Assembly (NCBI GenBank): GCA_011390435.1
Contig: JAABSK010000001.1
Coordinates: forward strand, 1-43,864
From: Desulfobacteraceae bacterium
Lineage (GTDB): Bacteria > Desulfobacterota > Desulfobacteria > Desulfobacterales > Desulfobacteraceae
Reading direction: 5' to 3'
Length of the DNA stretch: 43,864 bases
Positions 1-8,034 of this stretch are shown here, in pieces. The notes beneath the pieces are model-generated. The model did not search any database. It saw nothing but the letters and a program-made list of their open reading frames with translations, and was not told the origin of the DNA. Each line of letters starts with the position of its first letter. Positions within the stretch are counted from its first letter, which is position 1. The position numbers and the translations under genes are program-made.

Positions 1-2712
1 AAATTTACCCGGACCCGGCTGAAAGAGAAAACCAAACCCGGACATGACACTCCCAGCCATCCGTTTTTTGATGACTGTCAGGAACTGCTGGAATTGTCAC
101 AGACGTTTGAAGACAACCTGATCTGGTTGAAACATGCATTTTTCGCGTTTTTCAACCAGGCCCTTGACGCCATAAAATCCCACCAGGGAATCTGTTTTTT
201 TGATGATCTGATCAATGATCTGTCCCAGGCCCTTGCAGCAGACCAGAGTGAACAGCTCCATAACGCTGTTCGGCAAAAATATGCTGCCTGCCTGATTGAT
301 GAGTTCCAGGATACCGATCCTGCCCAGTATGATATCTTCTATCGTCTTTTTTCACGTCCCGGCACCCCGTTTTTTATGATTGGTGATCCCAAACAGGCCA
401 TATACGCCTTTCGCGGCGGAGATATCTTTGCCTATCTCAGGGCCGCTGCAGACAGCACCCAGCAATTCACCCTTAAACACAATTACCGATCTGACCCGCT
501 GCTGGTCCAGGGGATCAACCAGGTGTTTTCACACGTGGCAAACCCGTTTCTGTTCGATGCCATCTCTTTTTATCCTGTGGACACGCCAGAGGGGGCTGTC
601 AACCGGATCCGGCAGGAAGGACAGCCAATTGCGCCGCTTCAGTTTGTTCATCTGTCAGCACAGCACATGGCACCGCATTCTGACCGTTTGATTCCCAGAA
701 AGATTGCCCGGGACAGAATACCGGAGATGGTGGCTCAAAGCGTGTTGTCCACACTCAACACCAGGATGACCCTTCAGCACAGGGATGGCACCTGGGAACC
801 GGTAACGCCAGGAGATATGGCCGTGCTGGTCAGAACCAATCAGCAGGCCCAGGAGGTTCACCAGGCCCTGTCCGCCTGTGGTATTAAATCCTATCTGTCC
901 AGATCCACCTCCGTGTACGACTCTGCCCAGGCCATTGATCTGCACGATATTCTGTGGGCGGTTTACCATCCTGAAAACAGAGGGTATGTCAAGGCGGCCC
1001 TGTGCACAGGCGTGTTTCATTTCACTGCCCAGAAGATCCGTGAGCTGGATATGGATGAGTCCTGCATGATGGACTGGCAGGACCGGTTCAAAGATTATAA
1101 GACCCTTTGGGAAACCCGGGGGTTTGTTGCCATGATCATGAGCCTTTTTCATTCACAGGAGGGGTTTTTAACATCTGATCCGGATCTGGATGAGCGAAAA
1201 CTTACCAATTATTACCATTTGGTGGAACTGATCTCCCAGGCAGATATCCAGAAAAAATTGTCTCCGTATTATCTGATCAACTGGTATACCCGGCAGCTGA
1301 CCCGGACGCTCAGAGATGACGCAGCAGATGAACTCCGCCTTGAAAGCGATAAAAAGGCGGTGGCCATTGTAACCATTCATAAAAGCAAAGGACTGGAATA
1401 TCCCATTGTTTTTCTGCCCTATCTGTGGGAAGGGACGCGCCGTCAGAACACCAGTAATGTGGTGTTTCATGATCCTGAAAATCAATACCGGCTCACACTG
1501 GATATCGGATCTGACACCATTGACCAGGCAGCTGCCCAGGCACAGCTGGAGGATGCAGCCGAACAGCGCCGCCTGCTGTATGTCGCCTTGACCCGGGCAT
1601 CAGCCATGTGTCAGGTTTTCTGGGCAGCGATTCAGGATGCGGATACCTCAGCACTGGGCTGCCTGCTCCATCCGGACGGGTGTACAGATGAAACCCGGAT
1701 GGTAACGGATCTTGAACAGCTTGAAAACCTCTGTGCAGATGCCATTACCGTAGTGCATCCGGATATGTCCTTTGATGGCGGTTCCTCTCAGAATATTCTG
1801 AATCCAGATCCCGGTACCACCGGCTGGAGACCCCGGCTCAGAGACGTTTTTCCGGCATGGAAAATCTCCAGTTTTTCTGCAATGACAAAATCCTTGCCTG
1901 CGCCTGCCCGTGATCAGGGGCAGGGTATTGATGATGATTCCTTTTCTGCAGCAGCAGAGTTTTCCTGCACCCTTGCTGATTTTCCCAGAGGGGCCATTGC
2001 CGGGGATGCTGTTCACAAACTGTTTGAAACCATCGATTTTACGCAGTTTATCCAGAATCCCGGTGCAGAGGCGCAGGTCAAAAAGATTTTTCGCCCGTAC
2101 GGGTTTGATAAAACATCTGTTGTTCAAATGGCCTGCACTGCTGTTTCACAGATACTTCAAACTTCTTTGGACAATGTCCCTGAGCATTTCAGGCTCATGG
2201 ACATCGGGATGCACCAGCGGATCACTGAAATGGAATTCATCTTTCCGGTCACCCGCCTTGATCTGGCGCTGATGGCTGATCTGTTTCAGCAGGCAGATTC
2301 CAGATTTGAGACTTCCGGTTACACCCGTGTTCTGGCGAAAACGTCAGAACACGCTGTAAAAGGATTTTTAAAAGGATTTATCGATCTGATCATCCAGCAC
2401 AGGGGAAAGTGGTATATCCTGGATTATAAAACCAATTACCTGGGACCGGCATGGGAACACTATCAGCCGGATCTGCTGTTTAATGCCATGGCAGCCCACC
2501 ATTATTTTATTCAGTATTATCTGTATACGGTTGCCCTGCACCGGTACCTGTTGCTTCGACAGCCGGGATACGCCTACGAAACCCATTTTGGCGGTATTTT
2601 CTATCTGTTCGTCCGGGGGATGCACCCGGAAAATTCAAGGCCTTGCGGAATCTTTTTTGATCGTCCGCCCGGTGAGGTGGTGGCAGATCTGACCCGGAAG
2701 CTGTCTGGATGA
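1..2712 (+). CDS. recB: Exodeoxyribonuclease V beta subunit RecB, 5'-truncated by window edge
   Basis: RecB is the helicase-nuclease subunit of RecBCD, which processes double-strand DNA ends for recombination and degrades linear DNA. The reading frame is open from base 1, so the gene starts upstream; about 903 C-terminal residues are visible, against a usual length near 1200. UvrD-type helicase motifs appear in order: LIDEFQDTD (motif II, about residue 98 of the visible part), GDPKQAIYAFRGGD (about 128), a YRSD motif, IHKSKGLEYP (about 459) and LLYVALTRA. The C-terminal nuclease domain has the GFIDL and LDYKTN motifs (about 793-811), whose acidic and lysine residues form the RecB-family active site. 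Walker A lies outside the window. A TTG at 94 could open a shorter frame but is internal. A hairpin follows the stop. recC and recD are not visible. Confidence 0.93.
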   Translation, partial: KFTRTRLKEKTKPGHDTPSHPFFDDCQELLELSQTFEDNLIWLKHAFFAFFNQALDAIKSHQGICFFDDLINDLSQALAADQSEQLHNAVRQKYAACLIDEFQDTDPAQYDIFYRLFSRPGTPFFMIGDPKQAIYAFRGGDIFAYLRAAADSTQQFTLKHNYRSDPLLVQGINQVFSHVANPFLFDAISFYPVDTPEGAVNRIRQEGQPIAPLQFVHLSAQHMAPHSDRLIPRKIARDRIPEMVAQSVLSTLNTRMTLQHRDGTWEPVTPGDMAVLVRTNQQAQEVHQALSACGIKSYLSRSTSVYDSAQAIDLHDILWAVYHPENRGYVKAALCTGVFHFTAQKIRELDMDESCMMDWQDRFKDYKTLWETRGFVAMIMSLFHSQEGFLTSDPDLDERKLTNYYHLVELISQADIQKKLSPYYLINWYTRQLTRTLRDDAADELRLESDKKAVAIVTIHKSKGLEYPIVFLPYLWEGTRRQNTSNVVFHDPENQYRLTLDIGSDTIDQAAAQAQLEDAAEQRRLLYVALTRASAMCQVFWAAIQDADTSALGCLLHPDGCTDETRMVTDLEQLENLCADAITVVHPDMSFDGGSSQNILNPDPGTTGWRPRLRDVFPAWKISSFSAMTKSLPAPARDQGQGIDDDSFSAAAEFSCTLADFPRGAIAGDAVHKLFETIDFTQFIQNPGAEAQVKKIFRPYGFDKTSVVQMACTAVSQILQTSLDNVPEHFRLMDIGMHQRITEMEFIFPVTRLDLALMADLFQQADSRFETSGYTRVLAKTSEHAVKGFLKGFIDLIIQHRGKWYILDYKTNYLGPAWEHYQPDLLFNAMAAHHYFIQYYLYTVALHRYLLLRQPGYAYETHFGGIFYLFVRGMHPENSRPCGIFFDRPPGEVVADLTRKLSG

Positions 2713-2731
2713 TGATGCTTGAAAAACAGCC

Positions 2732-2755
2732 GGTTCAGTGGATTTGCATTGAACC
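2732..2755 (+). terminator. Stem-loop after recB
   Basis: Arms GGTTCAGTG (2732-2740) and CATTGAACC (2747-2755) pair over nine positions, one of them G-T, around a six-base loop. It starts 20 bases after the recB stop and precedes the ferritin-like gene. There is no T-run, so it may be a weak terminator or an mRNA-end structure. Confidence 0.35.
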
Positions 2756-2816
2756 CTCAGTCTGAAAATGGTAAAGTGTGCGCAATCTTGATCAACCACA
2801 TCATAAGGAATAAGCA

Positions 2817-3275
2817 ATGGATAAGAATCAATACCGAAAGGTGCTCTCAGATGCCATTGAGGCTGAAATTGCAGCTCAGAAATTTTATACTGAAGTGGCT
2901 GGAAAAATCAAAAAACCGTATTTACAAGAGCTGTTTAAAAAATTTGCTGCTGAAGAAAAAAAGCATGAAACCATCCTGACCGATATTTTAAACCAGGGAA
3001 AAACAGATCAGTCCTATTTTCATTTTGACACAGATTTTAAGGTTTCTGAAACCATTGAGATGCCGGAAGTTTCGCCGGATATGGACCTTAAGTCTGCCAT
3101 CGGTCTTGCCATGAAAAATGAGGAGATCGCCATGAAAAAATACACAGCGTTTGCCCAGAGTTGTACCGATGAAAAACTCAAAGCAGTGTTCATGGATCTG
3201 GCCTCCATGGAGCGGGATCATAAATTTAAAATGGAACAGAATTTTGTGGATGTTGCCTATCCTGAAGTGTGGTAA
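2817..3275 (+). CDS. Ferritin-like (rubrerythrin-type) di-iron protein without rubredoxin domain
   Basis: A 152-residue all-helical protein of the ferritin-like/rubrerythrin superfamily. Members bind a di-iron site and commonly act in peroxide reduction or iron handling in anaerobes. The metal-ligand pattern is visible as two halves: an N-terminal Glu (about residue 15-18) with EEKKH (46-50), then NEE (101-103) with MERDH (131-135), each E-x-x-H pair closing a helix bundle half. The C-terminal rubredoxin domain of classical rubrerythrins (paired CxxC) is absent, so an electron donor would have to be separate. The ATG is preceded by AAGGAA at suitable spacing. The gene is flanked by recB and a TPR protein with modest gaps. 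Exact activity cannot be told from sequence. Confidence 0.82.
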   Translation: MDKNQYRKVLSDAIEAEIAAQKFYTEVAGKIKKPYLQELFKKFAAEEKKHETILTDILNQGKTDQSYFHFDTDFKVSETIEMPEVSPDMDLKSAIGLAMKNEEIAMKKYTAFAQSCTDEKLKAVFMDLASMERDHKFKMEQNFVDVAYPEVW

Positions 3276-3352
3276 TCGTGTCTGCGCAACGGGTCACATG
3301 GCATAAACCATTCGCCTGAAGCGTCTGGAAATTTAAAAAAAGGAAGATACCA

Positions 3353-3961
3353 TTGAGTCAAAAAAAAACCGCTCCACCTGAAGGATATGTTAAAAAACAG
3401 ACCCTTGTCGGCACTATTGTACTTTGTCTGGTGATCGGATTTGTCAGCGGCACCATTTATTCATCTTTTAAACTGGCACCGGTCCAAAGCGGCGCTCCTG
3501 CAAACACGAAAGGAGCCCCCCAGAACAGTTCGCCGGATTTGTCAGCAAAAATGCTGCAACTGGAGCAATATCTGCAGCAGCATCCGAAAGATGCTGAAGC
3601 CTGGGCACAGATGGGCCATCTGTTTTTTGACACCCATCAATATGCCGATGCCATAAAAGCCTATACCAGATCCCTTGAAATCCAGCCGGATAACCCACCC
3701 GTCATCACGGATATGGGGGTGATGTACCGCAGGAACAAGCAACCTGAAAAAGCGGTTGAAGCTTTTGACAGGGCCATTCAGGTGGATCCGAACTTTGAAA
3801 CAGCCATGTTCAACAAAGGCATTGTTTTGTTGTATGACCTCAAGGATGTTCCTGCCGGACTTGCGGCATGGGAAGATCTTCTGACGGTTAATCCCATGGC
3901 CATGGCCCCCAATGGAGAATCAGTGGATGCCCTGATCCGGCAGATCAGAGACAGCCAGTAG
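3353..3961 (+). CDS. Membrane-anchored TPR protein
   Basis: A 202-residue protein with one N-terminal membrane segment (about residues 18-38) after a short Lys-rich cytoplasmic tail, then a Ser/Pro/Gly-rich linker and about three tetratricopeptide repeats (about 75-185). The layout resembles the NrfG/CcmI-like TPR proteins of cytochrome c maturation, but the TPR fold alone does not prove that role; protein-protein scaffolding at the periplasmic face is the safe reading. The start is TTG, chosen because AGGAAG lies at 3341-3346, about six bases upstream, and no in-frame ATG precedes the membrane segment. It ends eight bases before the convergent activator gene. Confidence 0.72.
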   Translation: MSQKKTAPPEGYVKKQTLVGTIVLCLVIGFVSGTIYSSFKLAPVQSGAPANTKGAPQNSSPDLSAKMLQLEQYLQQHPKDAEAWAQMGHLFFDTHQYADAIKAYTRSLEIQPDNPPVITDMGVMYRRNKQPEKAVEAFDRAIQVDPNFETAMFNKGIVLLYDLKDVPAGLAAWEDLLTVNPMAMAPNGESVDALIRQIRDSQ

Positions 3962-3968
3962 CCATGTA

Positions 3969-4736
3969 TCAGCTTTGCGAGGCCAGAACTGCAGCACCAA
4001 TGGCTCCGTTTTCCTGGGCATAGTCCCCACATGTCAGCTGAAACCCCAGACGGTTTTCAAGGGCCCTTACCATGCCTCTGTTTTTAGCGACACCGCCGGT
4101 CATCATGACCGGCGGTGCCAGTTTGATTTTTGAGGCCAGAATGGCCACTCGCGCAGCAGCAGAATCATGGATGCCGGCAATGATGTTTTCCCGTTTTTCC
4201 TGCTGGGCGATCATGGAAATCACTTCGGATTCGGCAAAAACCGTGCAGATGCTGGAGATTTGAACAGGCTTTCGCGCTGCCCGGTCATAGTCATCCAGTT
4301 CATTGAGCGGAATTTCCAGGGCATTGGCCATCACCTCCAGAAATCTGCCGGTACCTGCCGCGCATTTGTCGTTCATGGCAAAATTGTCCATCTGACCATT
4401 GGCATTGATCAGAATGGCCTTGCTGTCCTGTCCGCCAACATCAATGACCCCCCGAATGTCAGGATTTAAAAAATGAGCACCAATGGCATGGCACAGAATC
4501 TCTGTTGCGGTTTTATCCGCAAAACTGACACTGTTTCGGCCATAGCCTGTGGAGACAATTCTGGCAACGTCCGACCGGGCAACCCCGTTGCTGGTGAGTA
4601 CCGCGTCAAATACCTTTTGGCCCGCATTGAGATGGTGGTATCCTGTGGGAATTACCTGCGTTCCGATCAGGATGCGGTCCCGGATTAATGCAGCCTTTGC
4701 TGTAATCGAACCGATATCGATGCCTGCGTATATCAT
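3969..4736 (-). CDS. 2-hydroxyacyl-CoA dehydratase activator (BadF/BadG/BcrA/BcrD ATPase family, HgdC-type)
   Basis: A 255-residue ASKHA-fold ATPase that, as a homodimer bridging one [4Fe-4S] cluster, injects a low-potential electron into the partner dehydratase on ATP hydrolysis. Visible hallmarks are the phosphate-binding GIDIGSITAK near the N-terminus, STGYGRN (62-68), DVGGQDSK (99-106), the cluster cysteines C125 in NDKCAAGTG and C164 in SSICTVFAESE, and MMTGGVAKN near the end. Length and motifs match the stand-alone activators of 2-hydroxyglutaryl-CoA dehydratase (about 260 residues) better than the longer BcrA. It is the last gene of the operon and overlaps the SDR gene by four bases (ATGA). 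Only one such ATPase is present, which argues against a class I benzoyl-CoA reductase (needs two). Confidence 0.9.
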   Translation of the reverse strand: MIYAGIDIGSITAKAALIRDRILIGTQVIPTGYHHLNAGQKVFDAVLTSNGVARSDVARIVSTGYGRNSVSFADKTATEILCHAIGAHFLNPDIRGVIDVGGQDSKAILINANGQMDNFAMNDKCAAGTGRFLEVMANALEIPLNELDDYDRAARKPVQISSICTVFAESEVISMIAQQEKRENIIAGIHDSAAARVAILASKIKLAPPVMMTGGVAKNRGMVRALENRLGFQLTCGDYAQENGAIGAAVLASQS

Positions 4737-5488
4737 ACAGCTGTTGCCCCTCCATCCACCAGCAGGGTCTGGCCCGTGATATAAGATGCCCCTTTTGAGG
4801 CGAGAAACAACACCGGATGAACCACTTCTTCAGGTTCGGCAATCCGTCCCATGGGAATGGTGCTGGTGATGTGGCCGAGCAGGTCTTCGTTGCTCCAGAA
4901 GGGTTTTGAAAACTCAGTCCTCACCATGGCCGGTGCTACTGCATTGACCTGGATATTAAACGGTGCCAATTCTGCTGCCAGAACTTTGGTCAGCATTTCA
5001 ATTCCTGCCTTGGCGATTCCGTAAATTCCCATTCCCGGTGTTGCTTTTCTGGCAGCAACAGAAGAGATGGTGACGATTTTTCCCTGTTTTGCATTGCGCA
5101 TCAGGGCAGCGGCTTTCCTGGACACCAGAAAGGTTCCTCCCAGATTGGTGTCAATGATTTTCTGCCACATTGCCGGATCCAGATCCGCCACACCGGGTGT
5201 CATCAGGTTCATTCCCACATTGTTGATGAGAATGTCCAGTTTGCCATATCGGGCAAAGATGGTATCAAACAGGTCATCCACGTCTGCCTGCTGGGCAATG
5301 TGGGCATTGACAACATGGAGATTTTCTGGATTGCCCAGGCGTTTTTCAGCCTCCAGCAGGCCTTTTTCCTTTCTGCCGCAGATAATGACGTTCGCATTGT
5401 TTGCAAGGAGTGTCCGGGTGATTTCAAACCCGATTCCGCGGCTGCCGCCGGTCACCAGGCATACCTTGTCTTTGAGGTCATAATTCAT
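4733..5488 (-). CDS. Short-chain dehydrogenase/reductase (FabG-like)
   Basis: A 251-residue classical SDR, an NAD(P)-dependent oxidoreductase of the Rossmann fold. The cofactor motif TGGSRGIG is at residues 13-20 and NNVG at 89-92. The active site is complete: N115, S142/S143, Y156 and K160 in YGIAK. The C-terminal TGQTLLVDGG motif is also typical. It overlaps the genes on both sides by four bases (ATGA), so it is translationally coupled inside the dehydratase operon. That position suggests it interconverts a hydroxyacyl and an oxoacyl intermediate of the same pathway, which is inference; the substrate cannot be read from the sequence, and FabG-type annotation should not be taken as fatty-acid synthesis. 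Confidence 0.88.
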   Translation of the reverse strand: MNYDLKDKVCLVTGGSRGIGFEITRTLLANNANVIICGRKEKGLLEAEKRLGNPENLHVVNAHIAQQADVDDLFDTIFARYGKLDILINNVGMNLMTPGVADLDPAMWQKIIDTNLGGTFLVSRKAAALMRNAKQGKIVTISSVAARKATPGMGIYGIAKAGIEMLTKVLAAELAPFNIQVNAVAPAMVRTEFSKPFWSNEDLLGHITSTIPMGRIAEPEEVVHPVLFLASKGASYITGQTLLVDGGATAV

Positions 5489-6720
5489 TGTTTTTGTCTC
5501 CTCTGGGATAGAATTTCCATGAATGCATCAATCCGGGTGTCCACCTGGGAAGTTGAAAAACTCCTGGGGTCCACCATGTCTGCTTCTATCATAATTACCG
5601 GAATATCTCTATTTTTTCTGACGATTTCCATGATATCCATCTGTCCGAAGGAGTAAGGCTTGCAGGATCGGTTGGAATGCATGACCAGGCCGTCTGCCTG
5701 GTAAAAATCGATCATATCCAGCACCTGCCGGGCCATCTGGTCAACACCGATGTTCAGGTAGATCTGGGTGTATGCCTTTGCCATGGACTCAAAAAAACGG
5801 TGTTCATCCACATGGGTGATGGTGCCGCACCAGGCAGACGTATAGGTGTCTGCCACCAGGCAGGCGTTGTGGCTGCTGAATTTGTCTGAAAGCCATTTGA
5901 GCTTGTGCCAGACCGGGAGATTGTCCCACAGCAGCCGGTATGTTTCTTTGGGGACCACGCCGATATTTTGTTGAATGCGTGTTTCCATCTCATCGAGCAG
6001 TTCCTGGTAAAACGTCACAGCTGTCCGGGTTCCCCGGAGGGTGACAATCAGGGCCAGAAAGAAAAATGCATCAAAAGCAGACATGGGAGAGGGTCTGTGA
6101 GCGGTGGTATTTAAAATTTTCTGCCACAGGATCTGGGCCTCATAGGAGTCTCTGCCCACTTGGTTCATGCGCTCCGGATCCATGCGGGTTTTGGTAACAT
6201 TTTCCAGAAACGTGACATATTCTTTGAGTTGATGAAAAACATAGTTCTCCACCGCAGGCGACAGCCCGGTGTGACAGATCGGGGTATCCAGGATAAACAG
6301 AGGGACCTTGTAATACCGGGCCTGGATTTCATACCACTTCAGGACGGTGCCGCAGATATTGTTGCAGCAGATCAGCATGTCCGGTTCCGGAAGACCGCCG
6401 ATGGGACCGCCTTTGACCACGGAGCAGGCAATATCGGCCCGTGCATAGGAGCACAGATCTGCGCTGTATCCCATATCTTCTGCAGTGACGCACAACGATT
6501 CGCCCATTTTGGCCGATCCGATCATGGCTCCGTGATTTTCCGGATAAACCGGAATGATATCCATGGCCACCAGTGGTTCAACCGGGCCGCCAGAAGTGAT
6601 CCATGCCACTTTTTTATTGTTTTGTCTTGCACTTAATGCGTCCAGATAATACTGGGTCATCAACTCCCGCATTTTTCCGGCAGATGAAATTTTATGCGTC
6701 TGTGTTTGAACGTCAGCCAT
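5485..6720 (-). CDS. 2-hydroxyacyl-CoA dehydratase family subunit (HgdB/BcrB-like)
   Basis: About 411 residues of the HgdB/BcrB/BcrC superfamily (2-hydroxyacyl-CoA dehydratase D-component), which carries a [4Fe-4S] cluster and, with a sister subunit, performs ATP-triggered radical elimination of water or a related reduction on acyl-CoA thioesters. The N-terminal half shows a PVEP / YPENHGAMIG region followed by LCSYARAD and a Cys-rich stretch CCNNICGTVLKWYE, all typical of the cluster-binding domain. A GTG at 6735 could extend it by five residues; the ATG at 6720 is preferred because GAAGGA lies just upstream. It follows the sister subunit by 15 bases and overlaps the SDR gene by four. The substrate is unknown. 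Confidence 0.87.
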   Translation of the reverse strand: MADVQTQTHKISSAGKMRELMTQYYLDALSARQNNKKVAWITSGGPVEPLVAMDIIPVYPENHGAMIGSAKMGESLCVTAEDMGYSADLCSYARADIACSVVKGGPIGGLPEPDMLICCNNICGTVLKWYEIQARYYKVPLFILDTPICHTGLSPAVENYVFHQLKEYVTFLENVTKTRMDPERMNQVGRDSYEAQILWQKILNTTAHRPSPMSAFDAFFFLALIVTLRGTRTAVTFYQELLDEMETRIQQNIGVVPKETYRLLWDNLPVWHKLKWLSDKFSSHNACLVADTYTSAWCGTITHVDEHRFFESMAKAYTQIYLNIGVDQMARQVLDMIDFYQADGLVMHSNRSCKPYSFGQMDIMEIVRKNRDIPVIMIEADMVDPRSFSTSQVDTRIDAFMEILSQRRQKQ

Positions 6721-6735
6721 TGGTATGTCCTTCAC

Positions 6736-7842
6736 TTATATCATTTGAATAAAGGTTTCCATTCGGGTGGCCAGTTGACCGGAATTGATCTGCTGGCCAT
6801 CGATTTCATACACCATGCTTTTAATATGGTGCTGGTCAAGAACCGATTTGATGTCTGGATAATCAAACCCATGGGGATCACAGAATTTGACCAGAACAAA
6901 GATCACTCCATCGGCATCAAGTGCCCTTACCTGGGAGAGAATATGCTCACTGCGGGTGGTCAGGCCCGCATGTTTGGCGGGGCAGTTCAGGCGGGATGCA
7001 TAGCGTTTGCCAATGGCTGCGATCGGATCGATGGTGTCATCCACCAGGGTATCAAACCATCGCTGTCCAGTGCACAGATCATCTCCGACAACCACAGCAC
7101 CGCTGGATTCAATCGCTGTATAAATATCAGGTGAATCACACATGCTGCCGGACAGAAAAACCCGTTTGACAGGTTCTGGTTTCACCGAAGCAGACGCCAG
7201 CTGTTCAACAATGCTGCCAAGACGATGCGCTGCTGTTTTCCGGTCCATGATCATACTCCCTTTTACCAGCGCTTGAAAATCTGAACCTTTCAGCTGTCCT
7301 GGACAGGCAAGTGCCAGGGCATGAATCCGGCTCAAATGTGACCGAAGGGTATTGAAGGTAGCAATGGAGTCAGCAAGCATGGCCGGGGTGATGGGCCTGC
7401 CTGATGCGGTTTCCAAGCTGGCTTTGAATTCTTCCAGAATGGCTGTGATATAATCGTGAGCACTTTGGGTGTTCAGCTTGGCCGGCCAGACTACGTCCCA
7501 GAAATGCCGGTATCCCGTATTCATCCGCCAGATATCACTCAATCGCTGAATGGAATCACAGGTATGGGGGAAAACCGCACCTTCCAGAAAATCAAGACGA
7601 CCTGAAAGGGCGTCTTCCAGAATACCGCGAATCGGTGCGCAGCAATAGGCCTGAAGATGGCCTTCGGCACGAACAATGCCGGACTGGGATGAAAACAGAC
7701 GCAGGGGATGAAACCCGGCGGCATGAATGAGTTCTTCAGGCGCATACGAACACAGATAGCCAATGATCTTTTTGTCAATGGCAGCGGCAGTTGCTTCAAC
7801 ATTGTTGACTGCCGAATGAAAGGGGGCAATTAAATCCTGCAT
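6736..7842 (-). CDS. 2-hydroxyacyl-CoA dehydratase family subunit (HgdA/BcrC-like)
   Basis: About 368 residues of the same superfamily as the next gene; the two would form the heterodimeric Fe-S enzyme. Recognisable blocks are IGYLCSYAPEELIHAAGF near the N-terminus, then YCCAPIRGILEDALSGRLDF and FPHTCDSIQRLSDIWR, which supply the conserved cluster cysteines. A longer frame reaches a start near 7974, but the extra 44 residues are unlike the family and would overlap the promoter. The ATG at 7842 has AGGAG about ten bases upstream and begins just before the conserved region. It is the first gene of the operon, expressed from a consensus-like promoter at 7940-7968, opposite the TetR gene. Confidence 0.86.
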   Translation of the reverse strand: MQDLIAPFHSAVNNVEATAAAIDKKIIGYLCSYAPEELIHAAGFHPLRLFSSQSGIVRAEGHLQAYCCAPIRGILEDALSGRLDFLEGAVFPHTCDSIQRLSDIWRMNTGYRHFWDVVWPAKLNTQSAHDYITAILEEFKASLETASGRPITPAMLADSIATFNTLRSHLSRIHALALACPGQLKGSDFQALVKGSMIMDRKTAAHRLGSIVEQLASASVKPEPVKRVFLSGSMCDSPDIYTAIESSGAVVVGDDLCTGQRWFDTLVDDTIDPIAAIGKRYASRLNCPAKHAGLTTRSEHILSQVRALDADGVIFVLVKFCDPHGFDYPDIKSVLDQHHIKSMVYEIDGQQINSGQLATRMETFIQMI

Positions 7843-7868
7843 GGTCAGTGTATCTCCTGGTGGCTTGC

Positions 7869-7888
7869 GGATCATCCTGGTATGATCC
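7869..7888. promoter_or_regulatory. Inverted repeat in operon leader
   Basis: Arms GGATCAT (7869-7875) and ATGATCC (7882-7888) form a perfect 7+7 inverted repeat with a six-base spacer, in the 5' leader of the dehydratase operon, 26 bases from its start codon. It could be a regulator site or an RNA hairpin near the ribosome binding site. Role inferred only. Confidence 0.4.
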
Positions 7889-7920
7889 AGGGGTTTTTGC
7901 CAAAAAAAGTTGACACCGCG

Positions 7921-7933
7921 CAGATAGTGTCTG
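7921..7933. promoter_or_regulatory. Candidate TetR operator
   Basis: CAGATAGTGTCTG is a near-palindrome (CAGA...TCTG) placed at the predicted transcription start of the dehydratase operon, in the intergenic region shared with the divergent TetR gene. Position fits repression of the operon; the sequence match alone is weak. Confidence 0.28.
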
Positions 7934-7939
7934 TCGGTT

Positions 7940-7968
7940 CTTATATCGAACGATGGTCGGGATGTCAA
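7940..7968 (-). promoter_or_regulatory. Sigma-70 promoter of the dehydratase operon
   Basis: On the minus strand TTGACA (7963-7968) and TATAAG (7940-7945) are separated by exactly 17 bases: a consensus -35 and a 5/6 -10. This predicts a start near 7933 and a leader of about 90 bases before the ATG at 7842. Confidence 0.6.
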
Positions 7969-7975
7969 CCGCAAC

Positions 7976-8004
7976 TTGATTCATTTTCAGTTCTGTGATA
8001 TAAA
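7976..8004 (+). promoter_or_regulatory. Sigma-70 promoter of the TetR gene
   Basis: TTGATT (7976-7981) and TATAAA (7999-8004) are 17 bases apart. The predicted start near 8011 would leave almost no leader for the ATG at 8017 and so supports the internal ATG at 8035. It is back-to-back with the dehydratase promoter. Confidence 0.5.
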
Positions 8005-8034
8005 ACCATAATTTTAATGGGAGAAAATGTTCCG

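Noticed and set aside
655..1152. 165-codon minus-strand frame inside recB
   Set aside because: Antisense shadow of recB without start signals or family match.
3969..7842. Class I benzoyl-CoA reductase operon (bcrABCD)
   Set aside because: Only one short activator ATPase is present (255 residues, HgdC-like), and an SDR replaces the second; obligate anaerobes also typically use the tungsten-type class II enzyme.
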